Source: Amborella trichopoda
Taxonomy: Eukaryota > Streptophyta > Magnoliopsida > Amborellales > Amborellaceae
Length of the DNA: 64,000 nucleotides
Assembly (NCBI RefSeq): GCF_000471905.2
Contig: NW_006499436.1
Span: 1,538,416 to 1,602,415, forward strand
Reading direction: 5' to 3'
Shown here: one piece after another, positions 42,221-53,548 of the stretch
How positions within the stretch are numbered: position 1 is the first letter of the stretch
Layout: each line of letters starts with the position of its first letter
Translations under genes and position numbers: made by a program
Notes under the pieces: model-generated
The model's input: the letters and a program-made list of their open reading frames with translations, nothing else
Told to the model about the DNA's origin: nothing
Database searches by the model: none

Positions 42221-42480
42221 CGATCACCGTGGATAGCATTGGGAAGCAAAACTCCTAATGCGGTATGGTATGGAACTTCAAGTGACTATTTCGATTTAAA
42301 AATATTTGGTTGTGATGCAGATGCACTTATTTTTTTTTTTTGAATCGTAATGCATATGCACTTATTCTAAGTTGCCCAAGGAACAAATTGGATCCAAGGT
42401 CAAAGAAGTGCATCTTTGTGGGTTATAGCAAGGGTGTGATGGGGTACTGATTATGGGATCCAAGTACCCGAAAAATAATC
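42181..42480 (+). pseudogene. Integrase C-terminal scrap after a large internal deletion
   Basis: Directly after the zinc-knuckle region the frame passes into ARYLINRSPWIALGSKTPNAVWYG..SDYFDLKIFGC, which belongs after the integrase core (LINRSP, the ...W.G..P.Y..L..FGC region). Protease, pre-integrase and catalytic core are absent. Confidence 0.82.
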
Positions 42481-42492
42481 ACTAACCGTGAT

Positions 42493-43565
42493 GTGCAATT
42501 TGATGAATCCAAGGTATTGGCAAAGGGGATGATGATAAATGACAATGGTCATGAAGTGCAACAAGAGAGCCAAGAATTTCATGGCAACCACGAAACACTT
42601 CCACCAAGTACAATTATGCCTTATGAGAATATACCCATTGATCATGGTGAAGAACATGAAGAACTCGGAAGTCAAGATGAAGAACCACATGGCCATCATG
42701 ATGAAGTTGTGCCTTTGGCACATAGGCGTTCTACTAGAGAAGCTCGTGCACTCGGGTGACACAAAGATTATGTGGATCCAAATACGCTGCATGCTTTGAT
42801 AGCCGAAAGTGAAGAGCCAATATCATTCCGTGAAGCCATTGATAGCAGTGGTACCGAGCATTGGAAAAGAGCTATGAAAGAAGAGATATTGGCCCTAAAA
42901 AATAACAAGACTTGGGATTTGGTGGAGCTACCAAAAGGTAGAAAGGCTGTTGGTTGTAAATGGGTGTTCAAGATAAAGAAGAGGCTTAATGGCAAGCTTG
43001 AAAGATATAGCACATGATGGGTGGCAAAAGGTTTTCGAAAAAAGAAGGGATTGACTTTGTTGAAATTTTTTCACCGGTTGTCAAGTTGGTCTCAATTCGC
43101 TTGGTGCTTGGTTTAGTTGCTATGCATGATTTAGAGCTTGAGCAAATGGATGTGAAGACGATTTTTCTGCATAGAAAACTTGAAGAGGAAGTGTACTTGC
43201 AACAATTAGAAAGCTTCATAGAGAAGGGTAAAGAAGGACTGGTGTGCAAATTGAAGAAGTCCTTGTATGGGCTCAAGCAAACATCAAGACAATGGTATAG
43301 AACATTTGATATGTTCATGATGAGCCTGGGGCACACAAGAAGTAAGTATGACCATTGTATCTATTTAAAGTTTTTTTATGATGGTACTTACTTGATTTTA
43401 TTCTTATATGTGGATGACATGCTTTTGATGTGCAAAGATAAGACAAAAATTGATGAGCTCAAGACTTCTTTGAGCAAAAGATTTGAGATGACGGATCTCG
43501 GCCCGACAAGGCAAATTCTTTGGATTGAAATTGAAAGGGATAGACAAAATAGAAAGGGTGCTTGA
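42493..43565 (+). pseudogene. copia reverse transcriptase
   Basis: The linker (42493-42759) is rich in acidic and His residues. RT begins at 42772 (FREAIDSSGTEHWKRAMKEEILALKNNKTWDLVELPKGRKAVGCKWVFKIK). It has a stop at 43015, then FSPVVKLVSIRLVLGLVAMHDLELEQMDVKTIFL, KKSLYGLKQ, and the intact LFLYVDDMLL catalytic box near 43400. Confidence 0.92.
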
Positions 43566-43592
43566 AAATTTGGCATAAAAGATGCAAAGCCG

Positions 43593-44342
43593 GTGAAGAC
43601 ACCCTTAACGCCTCACTTCAAATTGTCTTCAATACAAAGTTCGAAGATGGAAGAAGAAAGAAGCATGGCTAAGGTTCTTTATGCAAATGAGATTGGAAGT
43701 TTAATGTTTGCCATGGTATGTACAAGATCGGATATCGTGCATGTGGTTGGAGTTTTAAGTCGGTTTATGGCAAACCCTGGAAAGGTTCAATGGGAAGCAA
43801 CAAAATGGGTGCTTCAGTATTTGAGAGGTACAACTAGTTATGTAATCACATTTGGCAAGGGCTCAACGCAAATGCAAGGTTTTGTGGATGCAAATTTTGC
43901 TGGTGATCTTAATAGAGGTAGGTCAACTACCGCATTTGTTTTTTTGTTTGCAAATGGACCGGTTAGTTGGATGTCAAGGCTCCAAGACACGGTAGCATTG
44001 TCAACTACCGAAGTCGAGTACATGGCGGCAACGGAGGCATCAAAAGAAGTTGTGTGGCTTCAAGGGTTGATAAGTGAGAGGGGTATTATGTGCAAGCTCA
44101 TGGAACTATTTTGTGACAATATGAATGCTATCCATTTTGCCAAGAACCCGGTTCACCACAAGATGTCAAGGCACATATTGGTTCAATATCACTATATCTG
44201 TCAAGTTGTTGAAGATGGACAAGTTCGATTGGTCAAGATCAAGACCGAAGACAACCTTGCGGATATACTTACAAAGACCATCCAAGTAGAGAAGTTCGAA
44301 TATAGTCTAATTTCTTTAGGTTTCAAGAAAGAAAGAAAGTGA
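43593..44342 (+). pseudogene. copia RNase H and C-terminus
   Basis: The 249-codon frame includes YANEIGSLMFAMVCTRSDIVHVVGVLSRFM, KWVLQYLRGTTSY, GFVDANFAGD, STTEVEYMAATEASKEVVWLQ, ELFCDNMNAIHFAKNP and VKIKTEDNLADILTKT. These are the standard copia RNase H blocks. It is separated from RT by a stop at 43564. Confidence 0.9.
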
Positions 44343-44386
44343 TGGATTAGCAAGGCAAGGGTGTAATTTTGCATCAAGGTGGAGAT

Positions 44387-45062
44387 TATTGGGAGGTGAT
44401 GCCAAATCACCACCCCATGTGGTATTTCTCACTATGGTGAGGGGTATTTTTGTCACTAAAAGGAAGTCTTTTTTAGTGGAGGCTCATAAAAGGTTTTTCT
44501 AGAGAGAGAAATGTGGAGAAAAAGAGGGTGATCTCTTTTGTAGAGAAAAGAGAGCTTGAAGAGAAGATTGGGGGTTGGAAATTGCGGTTTTGCTACAAAA
44601 CCCTAGCACCACCATTTGGGGCTCATCTTGAGCCCTTTTTTTGGCATTTCTTCGCGGCATTGGTGAGTCGAAGAAAGGAGTCCATTGTTGGTGGTTTTAT
44701 GGTAGGAGGTTCTTTTGTTTGAGCTTTCCTTGAGATTGTATGAGGTAACTCTACATAACCCTAATCTTGTAAGTTTTCCTCTTGATAGTGAATATATTTT
44801 TGCTGTCTTGCGCATGGGCGTAGCCCATTTTGAGTGAACCACGTATATGTGCGTGTCCCTCTCCACTTTGCTTTTGTGTTGTGGTTTGAAGATTTCCCAT
44901 ATTTCTTGTTCTATTGGTATATTTTTCTGAATTATATTGCACTTGTTATTGCATCTTGGGCATGTTATTTGAGTGTTGAAATCATTGTGGTGGAGTGCTC
45001 ACCTCATTGAGATATCCCGATTTGCTCAAAAGGGGAGATTGGGTTATCCTGATTGTACAACA
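44387..45062 (+). mobile_element. 3' LTR of the intronic copia (676 bp)
   Basis: Begins TATTGGGAGGTGATGCC and ends GTACAACA. One copy of the 36-bp unit. Confidence 0.9.
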
Positions 45063-45067
45063 CAGTC

Positions 45068-46087
45068 TTGGTTACTGAGATCAAGTAGTTATTTCTCATT
45101 TTATGTTACATAGATTAAGATACATGTCAGTTTCTTTTATATTTTTATAGCAAGAAGGCATCCTCAATCTGAACGCTTACTTAGTGTATACATTAGAAGT
45201 CCATCAAGTTCCATAGTAACACATAGCTTTGACCAAGGATCTAATCAAATACATTGGTAGTAGAACGCACAAATAATCTATATGTGCAATATGTTTTTTA
45301 TTCTAGCATATTGCGGGATATGTGCTTGTATACCAATTTCATTAGTATTCTAGATCTGAGTCCAATCTCATAGGAAGTAGCCCTTTTTCTACACTTCTAT
45401 AGGTGTGTTTATTATGGTGCCCTTGTATATAAAAACATCAGACTATAAACAATTAAATACATCATTAAGACCTTAACTCATTCTCCCTTACGTACAAGGC
45501 ATTGCTAGACTTATCTAATGCATGGATTTACCTAGGATAGGTGCTTACAATAAAAACTTATTTTGTTTAAAGACCAACTAACCGTATGGACAACTTTTTA
45601 TTTCCATACTAAACCTAAAATTTTGAGTTTACAAAATACTAGGTTAGATTCCTTTTGATGCTGATTACTTTATACTCTAGCCCTATTCTCCATGACATCT
45701 TACCAACGCCTTCCTTCACAAAGGTAATTCTGCTCTGATCAATAAAGGAACCTTGTTTAAAAAAAAAAAACACCTTCCCTCACAAGGCCTTTTGTCAAAG
45801 GATTGACAACATTCTCTTTTGACTTCATATACTCTAAAATCACTACTCCATATCCAATTAATATTATTATGTTGTTATCTCTACCTTTATATATATCATT
45901 GCATGCTCACTATATGGTAGCATATATCACAATGAATCATCATAGCCGGTATAGATTTTGGCGATATTGGTGGGTCACACAATAAACTCCTTAATCATTC
46001 CACTTTTTCATAAGTAGAATCTATGATTATAAATTTGGACAACACTAGGGAATGCCTCTTAGGGTTTCTCTCTTTATCTTTATCTTT
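45068..46087 (+). other. Non-coding sequence right of the intronic copia
   Basis: AT-rich. No MADS I-region or K-box exon could be recognised here or further right. Confidence 0.45.
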
Positions 46088-46444
46088 TCACATGAGAGGA
46101 AAGAGATATAATGCCTTTTTAATTTCTCTGTTACCAAACAAGTGTCCAAGTAGATTAGTGACATTTTTCACAAAGTAACTTTTCACATTGAGAGGTATCT
46201 TGTGCCAAATATCCTTCTTAGGACCATTTACAAATTTCCTATTGACTTGTGATGCAAATGATCTTGGTCTACCCCTCATCTTACACTTATCACCACGTCC
46301 ACAAAAATCCCATCTTAGTCCCCATTGATGGCGTGGGTTTGGCATCATCAACACGTGGCATGTGTATGGGCCCTCAAGGAGCTCATATGTGGAGCCCATG
46401 GGCTCATATGAAGTCCATTGGTACTTGAGCCTCACATGTGTCAA
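46088..46444 (-). CDS. Unrecognised open frame, 118 codons
   Basis: A basic frame containing GRGDKCKMRGRPRSF and NGPKKDIWHKIPLNVKSYFVKNV. I cannot assign a family. It is longer than most chance frames nearby, but nothing else supports expression; it may be a transposon or gene fragment. Confidence 0.25.
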   Translation of the reverse strand: MTHVRLKYQWTSYEPMGSTYELLEGPYTCHVLMMPNPRHQWGLRWDFCGRGDKCKMRGRPRSFASQVNRKFVNGPKKDIWHKIPLNVKSYFVKNVTNLLGHLFGNREIKKALYLFPLM

Positions 46445-46599
46445 TGGGTCACATGTTGTGTCCTTATCTGAAATTTTTAGAATTGTTTACTGCTACCCTT
46501 ATTTGTATAAATTTTTTTTAAAAATTCCAAAAATAGCTAATAATCATTTTTCAACTTTATTTGAGAAAGCAAAGTGATTCAGTTGTCTAGAAATTTTTT

Positions 46600-47548
46600 G
46601 AAGGGAAATTGGTGTTTGGGGTTTGGATTTGCACTATTTTAGGGTACTTCACTCATCTTACCCCAGAATTCTTGACCACATTCTAAAATCTGCCTAATGA
46701 AACCCATGACCCACATTCTTAAGCAGGGCTCATGGTTTATTCATCAAAGTCGATTAATAGGTGGCAAAATCGAGAATCTTATAGATTACAAGTGCGCCCT
46801 TAAGGACAAGTAATCTGAGTACCACACAAGTACGCGGGGCTCTGCTTTTTCAATTGTGTGCACTCCCTTCATTGGGCACATTCCTTAAGGGTGGCTAGCC
46901 ATTTTTGTGGCTATCATATAGACATATTGTGGGGTGGGAATATAGATGCTTTAGACCTTGTCCTCATAGGCCACCTACATACGAGGGAGTATGTTCTACT
47001 CCCGACGAAGACCAAAGGAAAATACTCCAACCTTGACCCAAGGGTTACCCAAATCCCTTTTTGGTAACATTTGCGAGAAGCCCCCATACCTGTGGACATG
47101 GGCTTTTGTGACTCTCAGACACCTCTTTCAGGCCCTATACTGCCTAGGCCTGGCACGAGTAAGCGAGATACCCATGTCAGATGAGCTGAAGCTCTATCTC
47201 ATATGGTCCCATTTTGTGTCCGATGCTCCCTTTAAAGCCAACAATGCACTCTATGAGTAAGAAGAGTACATGGGTGTCAAGGACTTGAAAGGAAACATAA
47301 ATCCAACAATATCGTATCATGGCTTCCTTCTACTACATTTATAAAAATCAAGGCTAAAATTATCCATTAAAGTCTCTTATTGCTCTCTTAATTGTTCCTA
47401 GTACAAAGTCATCGTTATTTTTTTTTTTATGGGTTTGTAATAAATACTTTGCTTTATCTTGAGTAGTACTTAATAGTAGATAACTAACATTTTCATGTCC
47501 ACCCTTATGAATTAAGTTTCAAAGAATTTAACATCTATATTCAACTAT
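46600..47548. other. Sequence of mixed composition, no gene recognised
   Basis: 46700-47270 is less AT-rich than its surroundings and carries overlapping open frames on both strands (for example 46991-47260, 89 codons) with no recognised motif. It could be a decayed coding sequence. Confidence 0.35.
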
Positions 47549-48298
47549 TGTGGAGAAAGATGGATGTCACTCTGGAACAATCCACTTCTCAATTAGTGTA
47601 ACAATGTCACACTAGCCCAAGACTCACAACTAAAGAAATAGAAGAACAATCAGAATGAGGTGGAAGAAAAACTTTCATTCAAAGATGAAAAATGAGGTAC
47701 CCAAAAGCAATACAGACTTGAAACATGTGACCTAATTTTCTCATTACACACCTCTCTTTAAAGAGAGGTTCTTACAACTATATTTACTACAATAACTACC
47801 CACTGGCAACAATAACTACAAATCACCTAGTAGTTTCATAACTTCGTAGTACACAAACATACAAGTAGAACCTCAATCATAATAAAATAAAATAAAGAGT
47901 AAGACAACATCACCACCACCCTTGTGGCTCTGATACCATGTGGAGAAAGATGAATGTCATAACACTGGGACAATCCGCTTTTCAATTAGTTAAACAATGT
48001 CACACTAGCCTAAGACTCACAACTAAAGAAATAGAAGAAGAACAATCAAGATAAGGTTGGCAGAAAAACGTTCATTCAAAGATGAACAATGGGATACTAT
48101 ATAAAAGCAATACAAACTTGAAACATATGACCCAATTTTCTCACCACACACCTCTCTTTTAATAGAGGTTCACCATATTTACTACAATAACTACCCACTT
48201 GCAACAATAACTATTTACGACCTAGTAGTTTCATAACTTCCTACTACACACTTACAAGTACAACCTCACTACATCACTCATTATAAAATAAAATAAAA
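47549..48298 (-). mobile_element. TRIM-like LTR element with a 29-bp interior
   Basis: LTRs 47549-47909 (361 bp) and 47939-~48298 begin TGTGGAGAAAGATG on the plus strand and are similar throughout. The 29 bases between them read, on the minus strand, TGGTATCAGAGCC (exact initiator-Met primer site) then ACAAGGGTGGTGGTGA (purine-rich), touching both LTRs. Left flank ACTAT and right flank ACTAG match at four of five bases. The last ~14 bp of the right LTR appear changed, so that boundary is provisional. No coding capacity. Confidence 0.8.
47910..47938 (-). promoter_or_regulatory. Primer site plus polypurine tract of the TRIM-like element
   Basis: The whole interior is two reverse-transcription signals: a 13-base tRNA primer site at 47926-47938 and a G-rich tract at 47910-47925. 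Confidence 0.8.
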
Positions 48299-48303
48299 AC
48301 TAG

Positions 48304-48553
48304 TATAATTTCTAAAAATATACACTTCATCAATTTTAACAGTTATTGTATTTAAACTGTTTCAATGTGTTTTATGACATTAATATTCCAAACCATTACG
48401 TAAAGAGCTTGTACAAGTTCTAGATAGGATTGACTCTTAAAAATCCAAAGATAGGCAATGTGGTTAAGAAACGGTCGGGAATGGGTAGAATAGTTAAGGG
48501 CCAAGTTTGACTATTATTTTCTTAAATCTCATGTTGTATCTAATTCGATGCCA
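48304..48553. other. Intergenic sequence, nothing recognised
   Basis: Short AT-rich spacer between the TRIM-like element and the nested copia complex. Confidence 0.5.
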
Positions 48554-48558
48554 GTTAA

Positions 48559-48699
48559 TGTTGACGGTTATTGCAGCAAGATATTACGCTTCATATCTTG
48601 TGGATTACAAGATATTGAGTTTCCTATTTTGTGGGATTACTATTGTATTGAGATTTTGTTTCCTAAAAGACAGGAATTGTAACTCTATAAATCTTTGAT
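48559..48699 (+). mobile_element. First half of the outer copia 5' LTR
   Basis: TGTTGACGGTTATTGC through TCTATAAATCTTTGAT is the inverse of the LTR beginning at 48985, so the two together look like one hairpin. Its continuation is found 8.4 kb away at 57130. Confidence 0.85.
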
Positions 48700-48985
48700 T
48701 GTAGAATTACAATAAAGGAAAGAGTGAAGAGAGAGAAAACGATCAACACGACATATATGTGGTTCGGGAATGATGCCTACGTCTATGGAGGGTAAACCAG
48801 TATCTCATTCATTGGGATTGCTCTAGTTTACTAGAGATTTGTAGAGTTACGATTCTTGTCTTTTAGGAAACAAATTTTATTACAACTGTAATTCCACAAA
48901 ATATGAAATTCTCAATTTAGGAAACTTATTATCTTGTAATTCACATGATAGGAAACTTTATATCTTGCTGATATAGCCTTCAACA
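48700..48985 (-). mobile_element. 3' LTR of the inner copia
   Basis: On the minus strand starts TGTTGAAGGCTATATC and ends at TTGTAATTCTACA. Confidence 0.82.
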
Positions 48986-49376
48986 CTCCCCCTCAAGTTG
49001 GTATGTAGATATCCACGGAGCTCGACTTGGACAAGATCTGATATAACATTGCCTTTGCAATAGCTTTGGCAAACATGTCTTTAGTTGGTCTTCTCTTCAA
49101 ACATAAGGATTCCTACTAATTTTTTATTGAACTTTTTCTCTCACAAAGTGACAATCAACTTTTATATGCTTGATTCTTTCATGAAAAACTGGATTATGGA
49201 GGCTATATGCATAGCTGCTTAATTATCACAGAACATCTCCATTGGATTGACCTTTGGGAACCCCATATCTCGAAGTCGTGATTTTAGCCATTTCAATGCA
49301 GTTGTAGTTGAAGCCACAACTCTATATTCGGCCTCTGCATTGGATCGAGCAACTACATTTTCTTTTTGTTGTTTTT

Positions 49377-49595
49377 TCAAGTAATTAAGTTTTTTATCAA
49401 CAATGTATAATAATCAGTAGTGGACCTCCTGTTAATTGGACTACCTGCCCAGTCAGCATCAAAATAACCAATAATGTTCGTGTGACCATTTGGTTTCATC
49501 CAAAGACCTCTGCCTGGTGACAACTTAAGACATTTGAGATTCCTATTGACAGCCTCCATATGACATGATCTAGGATCATGTATAAATCGTCTCAC
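49377..49595 (-). pseudogene. Inner copia RNase H fragment
   Basis: MRRFIHDPRSCHMEAVNRNLKCLKLSPGRGLWM and GYFDADWAGSPINRRSTTDY match the copia RNase H region (F-M-x-P...H..A..R.L.YLK, DADWAG, RRST). Further RNase H sequence is readable at 49060-49370 across stops. Confidence 0.88.
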
Positions 49596-49639
49596 AAGGC
49601 TAACCGTATACGTTATATCTAGTCATGTCATAGTCAAAT

Positions 49640-50189
49640 AAATCACTATGCCCACAAGTTTCTAAAAGCAACCCACATCTTCAAGAGGTTTTCCATTTGT
49701 TGAATTAAGCCTGCAATTAACATCAACATAGGTGTCAACGGGTTTGACTCCTAGTTTCCCAGTTTCTTTCAACCGGTCTAAGACACATTTCCTTTGAGAA
49801 ATAAAGAGTCCCTTTTTTGAATGTGTTACTTAAGTGCCGAAAAAATATTTTAGTTGACCAAGATTCTTGATGTCAAATTTCTTGTGAAGATCATTTTTAA
49901 GCTGCATCATGTTTTCTTTATCGTCATTTGTAATGATAATATCATAAGCATAAATAAGTATAACTATTGTATCGAAGTCCTTTTAATGATCATTGAAGAA
50001 TCAACTGAACTTCTAAGAAACCTAATACTCATCAAAGCTGAGCTGAGTTTAACATACCATGCACGAGGTGATTGTTTCGGTCCATATAAGGCCTTCTTTA
50101 ATTTCCAAATAAGACTTTTTTCCTTTTCTTTAAAATGACTTGGAGGATGACTCATATAGACCTCTTCTTCAAGGTCTTCATCTAAGAAG
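49640..50189 (-). pseudogene. Inner copia RT, C-terminal half
   Basis: DLEEEVYMSHPPSHF, WKLKKALYGPKQSPRAWYVKLSSAL and, around 49930, LIYAYDIIIT. The catalytic box YVDD reads YAYD, losing the first Asp. The 5' half of RT lies beyond the LINE, at 53549-53810. Confidence 0.88.
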
Positions 50190-50439
50190 ACATTTTTTTT
50201 TTGAGAAATGTTAACATTTGTATTGCTGTAACAAAGAGAGTACATTTTGGGTTAGTCCGAGAGTACCATCTAGATGGAACTCTCTGTAAAAAAATAGGTC
50301 AACTGACCCTATACAAACATTGGCTTATATAGTTGCCTCCGTACAAATGATTTATAATGAGTTTACCAGAAAGGGCTTATAAAGTTGCCCGTATACAAGG
50401 AAATCTATATCTAGGAGTACCCTCTATGGTCCAGAGCAA

Positions 50440-50880
50440 AAAAGGAGTTGAACCGGGGTTAATCTTCTTCTTGGGCGCTAGCCCTGTATTTGACTAGGAG
50501 GTTGATGAGCTCGTTTGACGTCCTCGATATATGCTTCCATGAGAAGGTCCTAATCCTGTAGATGCATGCAATCTCGTCAAAAATAGAAGCCAAGTACCAT
50601 GGAGGTGGGGACCTCCCAGTTGCCCATGTAATGATGTTGTACGTGCCTCCCTCGACTATTAGGTTTTGCCCCTAAGAATGATCGAAATATTTAAGATCCT
50701 TAAGAAGAGCCATTGTTTCAGCATTCTGGGAGTCTTGAAAACCAAGATAATCGGAGTAGGTAAGAAGAATATTGCGTTGGTGATCTCTAAAGACGCCTCT
50801 TGCTCCTGCATGACCGGGGTTCCCTAGAGAACATCCATCAAAGTTAAGTTTAATGGCTCCGTGTGGAGGTGGCTGCCATT
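50440..50880 (-). pseudogene. LINE C-terminal RNase H
   Basis: The minus strand reads AIKLNFDGCSLGNPGHAGARGVFRDHQRN, with the first Asp in NFDGCS, then QNAETMALLKDLKYF with the Glu, and a final KHISRTSNELINLLVK-like end. Marks the plant L1 branch that carries RNase H. Stops are present. Confidence 0.82.
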
Positions 50881-51648
50881 TCCTTGGTCGATGGAGTATA
50901 AGATTACCCCATTGCTTATTAAGGAATTCGCAGAGATACCCTTGAAAAGCTGTTGGTTAGAATCCCAGAAGGTTATTAAGGACGTAACCTTATGAAAGAG
51001 TGTTGGGACAACGCTAACCTGTCTTGGAAAATTCTGGCATTCCTTTCTGTCTTGATCACCCAAACGGTTGCTGCCACAACAACCTTCTATAAGATTCTTC
51101 CACCGTTCGGTCATTGGGAAGCGTAATCCGAGGCAAAAAGGTTCTTGACCGTCATAGTTGTTACCCAATAGATCCCAAACAATTGACGCAGTAGACTCTA
51201 GAGTTGTGTGCCACATTGCAATGAATGAATAGATGGGGATTGGATTCCTCCTCACACAAACACATGGAGGTGATCGACTGTAAGTGGGGATGGGAATCCC
51301 TTTCTTTTGGAGGTGATCGACTGTATGTGGCTGTGGAGAAGCTGCTATCCAGTTGAAGGTCTGAACCTTAGGGGGTGCAATAGTTTTCCAAACCTTGGAT
51401 AGGGCAGAAGAAGGGTTTAGGGGGAAAGTGGGAGGTTGGATAAGTTTCTTGTAAAAAGTGGGCAGTGCAAAGACCCTTGAAGGGGCAAGAGTCCCATACC
51501 AGCTGGTCCCTTTGCAAAGCTGTAGATAGGGAGAGGAAGTGATTAGTTTCCTCCTTCGATAAATTCCTTCTGAAGGAGGGGTTCCACACTCGTTGATTTC
51601 CTTTCGGCATCGATTCTTCTTCAATAGTAGAATCTCTAGTTGCCGCAA
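50824..51648 (-). pseudogene. LINE zf-RVT region
   Basis: SLSKVWKTIAPPKVQTFNWIAASPQPHTVDHLQKKGIPIPTYS is the zf-RVT segment (V.K.IW....P.KV.. F.W......L.T.D.L..R). The usual C-x-C residues after it are replaced by RSPPCVCVR. Open for 274 codons, overlapping the RT-side frame, which implies one frameshift. Confidence 0.85.
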
Positions 51649-52186
51649 TCGAGTAAAGGAAAGGAAAGAGGTCCCTTATCGACGTGTGTCCTAGCCAGAG
51701 ATCTAACCAGAAGCGCACCCGTGTTCCTTCTCTTGGGTGAAGCCTGATGAATTTTTTGAATAAAGCAAGGGAGGAGGTGAACGACTTCCATGCTTTTGAA
51801 GCACTGCTCCAAGGTCTCCTCTGTGGCACCCAAGTACTATCAGGGATCTTATATTTACTGTGTAGTACCTGAGCCCAAGGAGCATCCATCTGAGGAGTCA
51901 GACGCCACCACCATTTTCCTAATAGAGCCAAGTTTTGTTTTGTAAGGAGCCTAATTCCCAACCCACTTTGATGTTTAGGTAAGCAGACCTTATCCCAAGA
52001 GATAAGATGAAATTTTGTTTTCTCTGCCTGTCCTGACCATAGAAAGTTCCTCATGAGTTGGTCAAGCCGATTTTCCACTGAGGTGGGAATTTGGAAAAGG
52101 GACATAAGGTACACAGGGGCATTGGCCAAGGTTGCTTTGATCAGAGTGATTCTGCCTGCTTGAGAAAGGTATGTCTCCCTTGCCAC
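51368..52186 (-). pseudogene. LINE post-RT region
   Basis: KATLANAPVYLMSLFQIPTSVENRLDQLMRNFLWSG, WDKVCLPKHQSGLGIRLL, ALLGKWWWRL and RVRFWLDLWLG follow the standard order after the RT palm in plant LINEs. Open for 272 codons. Confidence 0.9.
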
Positions 52187-52214
52187 CCTGCCAATCTCCT
52201 ATCAACCTTTTCCA

Positions 52215-52950
52215 TCATGTGAGACCATTGTCTCTTTTCGGTTTTCCCAACTCGAGAGGTTGACCCAGATAGGTTGTGGGAAGGTCGTCGATTTTGCACT
52301 CCCAATCTGAGATAAGCTCTCTGGTTTTGCCATTGGCGACAACTACCCCCATCATCTTTGATTTTACAATGTTAACCTTGAAACTCGTGGCCCTTTGGAA
52401 GCATTTCTGATAGAGCCTCAAGTTATCAATTTCACGAGGAGATGCATCTAAGAATACCAGAGTGTCGTCTGCGTATTGCAGGTGCGACACTATAGGGCCT
52501 CGATGAGAAGTTTTAAAGCCTGTGAGGAGACCTGCCTGGTAAACTTGGGATAAAGATCGGCTAAAGACTTCAGCTGAGATGGCGAAGAGAAATGGGGATA
52601 GAGGGTCCCCTTGGCGCAGTCCCCTTGAGGAAGGGAAGAAACCTTTCGGGGTTCCATTTATGAGGATCGGGAAATGTGGTTCAGAAGCTTATCTTTGGCG
52701 AGGTCATCAGTAGCTTGTAGTATTACCTCTCTAGGTAAGGACACTCCAGTCAAATAGCCTAGTCTTCTGACAAAGTGTGGAAGTCTAGGTCGGCCATAGT
52801 AGGGTCTGAGACCTCTTGGAGCAGTGTACAAGGCCTAGAAGAAGTTTAATATAGATGATTCGATTTCTCCAGGCTGTACCCGATAGCTATTATTTGAGTT
52901 AATCGTCGAAATGGTATTGTCTTCTACAACAATTTGCAATCAAGGGAAAA
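52215..52950 (-). pseudogene. LINE reverse transcriptase
   Basis: Readable blocks: FFPSSRGLRQGDPLSPFLFAISAEVFSR near 52640-52550, then VSHLQYADDTLVFLDASPREIDNL at 52490 with the catalytic YADD intact, and KSKMMGVVVANG. Stops interrupt the N-terminal part. Confidence 0.9.
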
Positions 52951-53539
52951 ACCTAGTGTTGTGGTCCCCTGCTTTGAGCCAATTGACTATAGATCTCTGG
53001 AACCAGTAAAGTTCTTCTTTTTTAAGGGTGGAGAAGTATTCAAGTTTGGTTTGGGTTCTTAGGCCTGATTCAGGGGTTGGATTGATTTTAGGAGAGAGGA
53101 CTTAACTTGTGAGTAATTCCCAGGGATGGACTTACTCCATGTCTTAAGGGAGGCTTTGAGAAGTTGAATCTTAGTTTGGAGTCTATATTCTGCTCTTGTC
53201 GAGACTTGGTTAGAAAAGGAGTTCTACCAGAATGGGATCAAGTTAGGTAATGATTTATCTTCAAGCCAAGCCAGTTCAAATGTAAAAGGTTTCGGACCTC
53301 GCCTAATTGCCTGGGTGCAAAGAAGAATAGGGCAATGGTCAGAAGTGGGTTTAGGCAGGGCCAAGGCATGGGATCTTGGAAAGAGTTCTTCCCAAACGAA
53401 AGCTAGGAGATATCTATTGAGTTTAGAGAGTATTAGTTGGGGGGACTAATTGGATTAGGTAAAGCGTTTTCCTTGTAGTGGGATATCAAGGAGGTCATTT
53501 CTAAAGATGAAGTCTAAGAAGTCCGTTATACTCTGAGAG
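52951..53539 (-). pseudogene. LINE endonuclease tail and linker
   Basis: The minus strand near 53539-53300 reads SITDFLDFIFRNDLLDIPLQGKRFT and later SDHCPILL, the end of an AP-type endonuclease (L.D.PL.G..FTW and SDH-P). The catalytic N-terminal part was lost in 5' truncation. Confidence 0.75.
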
Positions 53540-53548
53540 GACATTTTT

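Larger units (their letters stand above)
40565..45067 (+). mobile_element. Ty1/copia element in the presumed MADS intron
   Basis: Perfect 5-bp TSD CAGTC (40565-40569 and 45063-45067). LTRs 40570-41346 and 44387-45062. PBS TGGTATCAGAGC at 41349-41360. Polypurine tract AAGGTGGAGATTA at 44375-44387. The interior of ~3 kb lacks protease and the integrase core. The LTRs have visibly diverged and the frames carry stops, so the insertion is old. Confidence 0.95.
50189..53548 (-). mobile_element. L1-type LINE, 5'-truncated, inserted in the inner copia RT
   Basis: Nine-base target duplications GACATTTTT at 50189-50197 and 53540-53548 flank it. A poly-A tail (seen as T on the plus strand, ~50193-50202) merges with the left duplication. 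Minus-strand order is end of endonuclease, RT, zf-RVT region, RNase H. 5' truncation with a poly-A tail is the usual result of target-primed reverse transcription. Confidence 0.9.

Noticed and set aside
41391..44342. A functional copia polyprotein
   Set aside because: Stops near 41668, 43015 and 43564 and the loss of protease and integrase core rule it out.
47549..48298. Simple tandem duplication
   Set aside because: The exact tRNA-Met primer complement and purine tract between the copies fit LTR element structure better than chance duplication.
48559..48985. An LTR that is itself a 430-bp hairpin
   Set aside because: The 5' LTR of the same element (56840-57129) is only 290 bp and lacks the extra arm. 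The missing half of a plus-strand LTR is found at 57130, so nesting explains it better.
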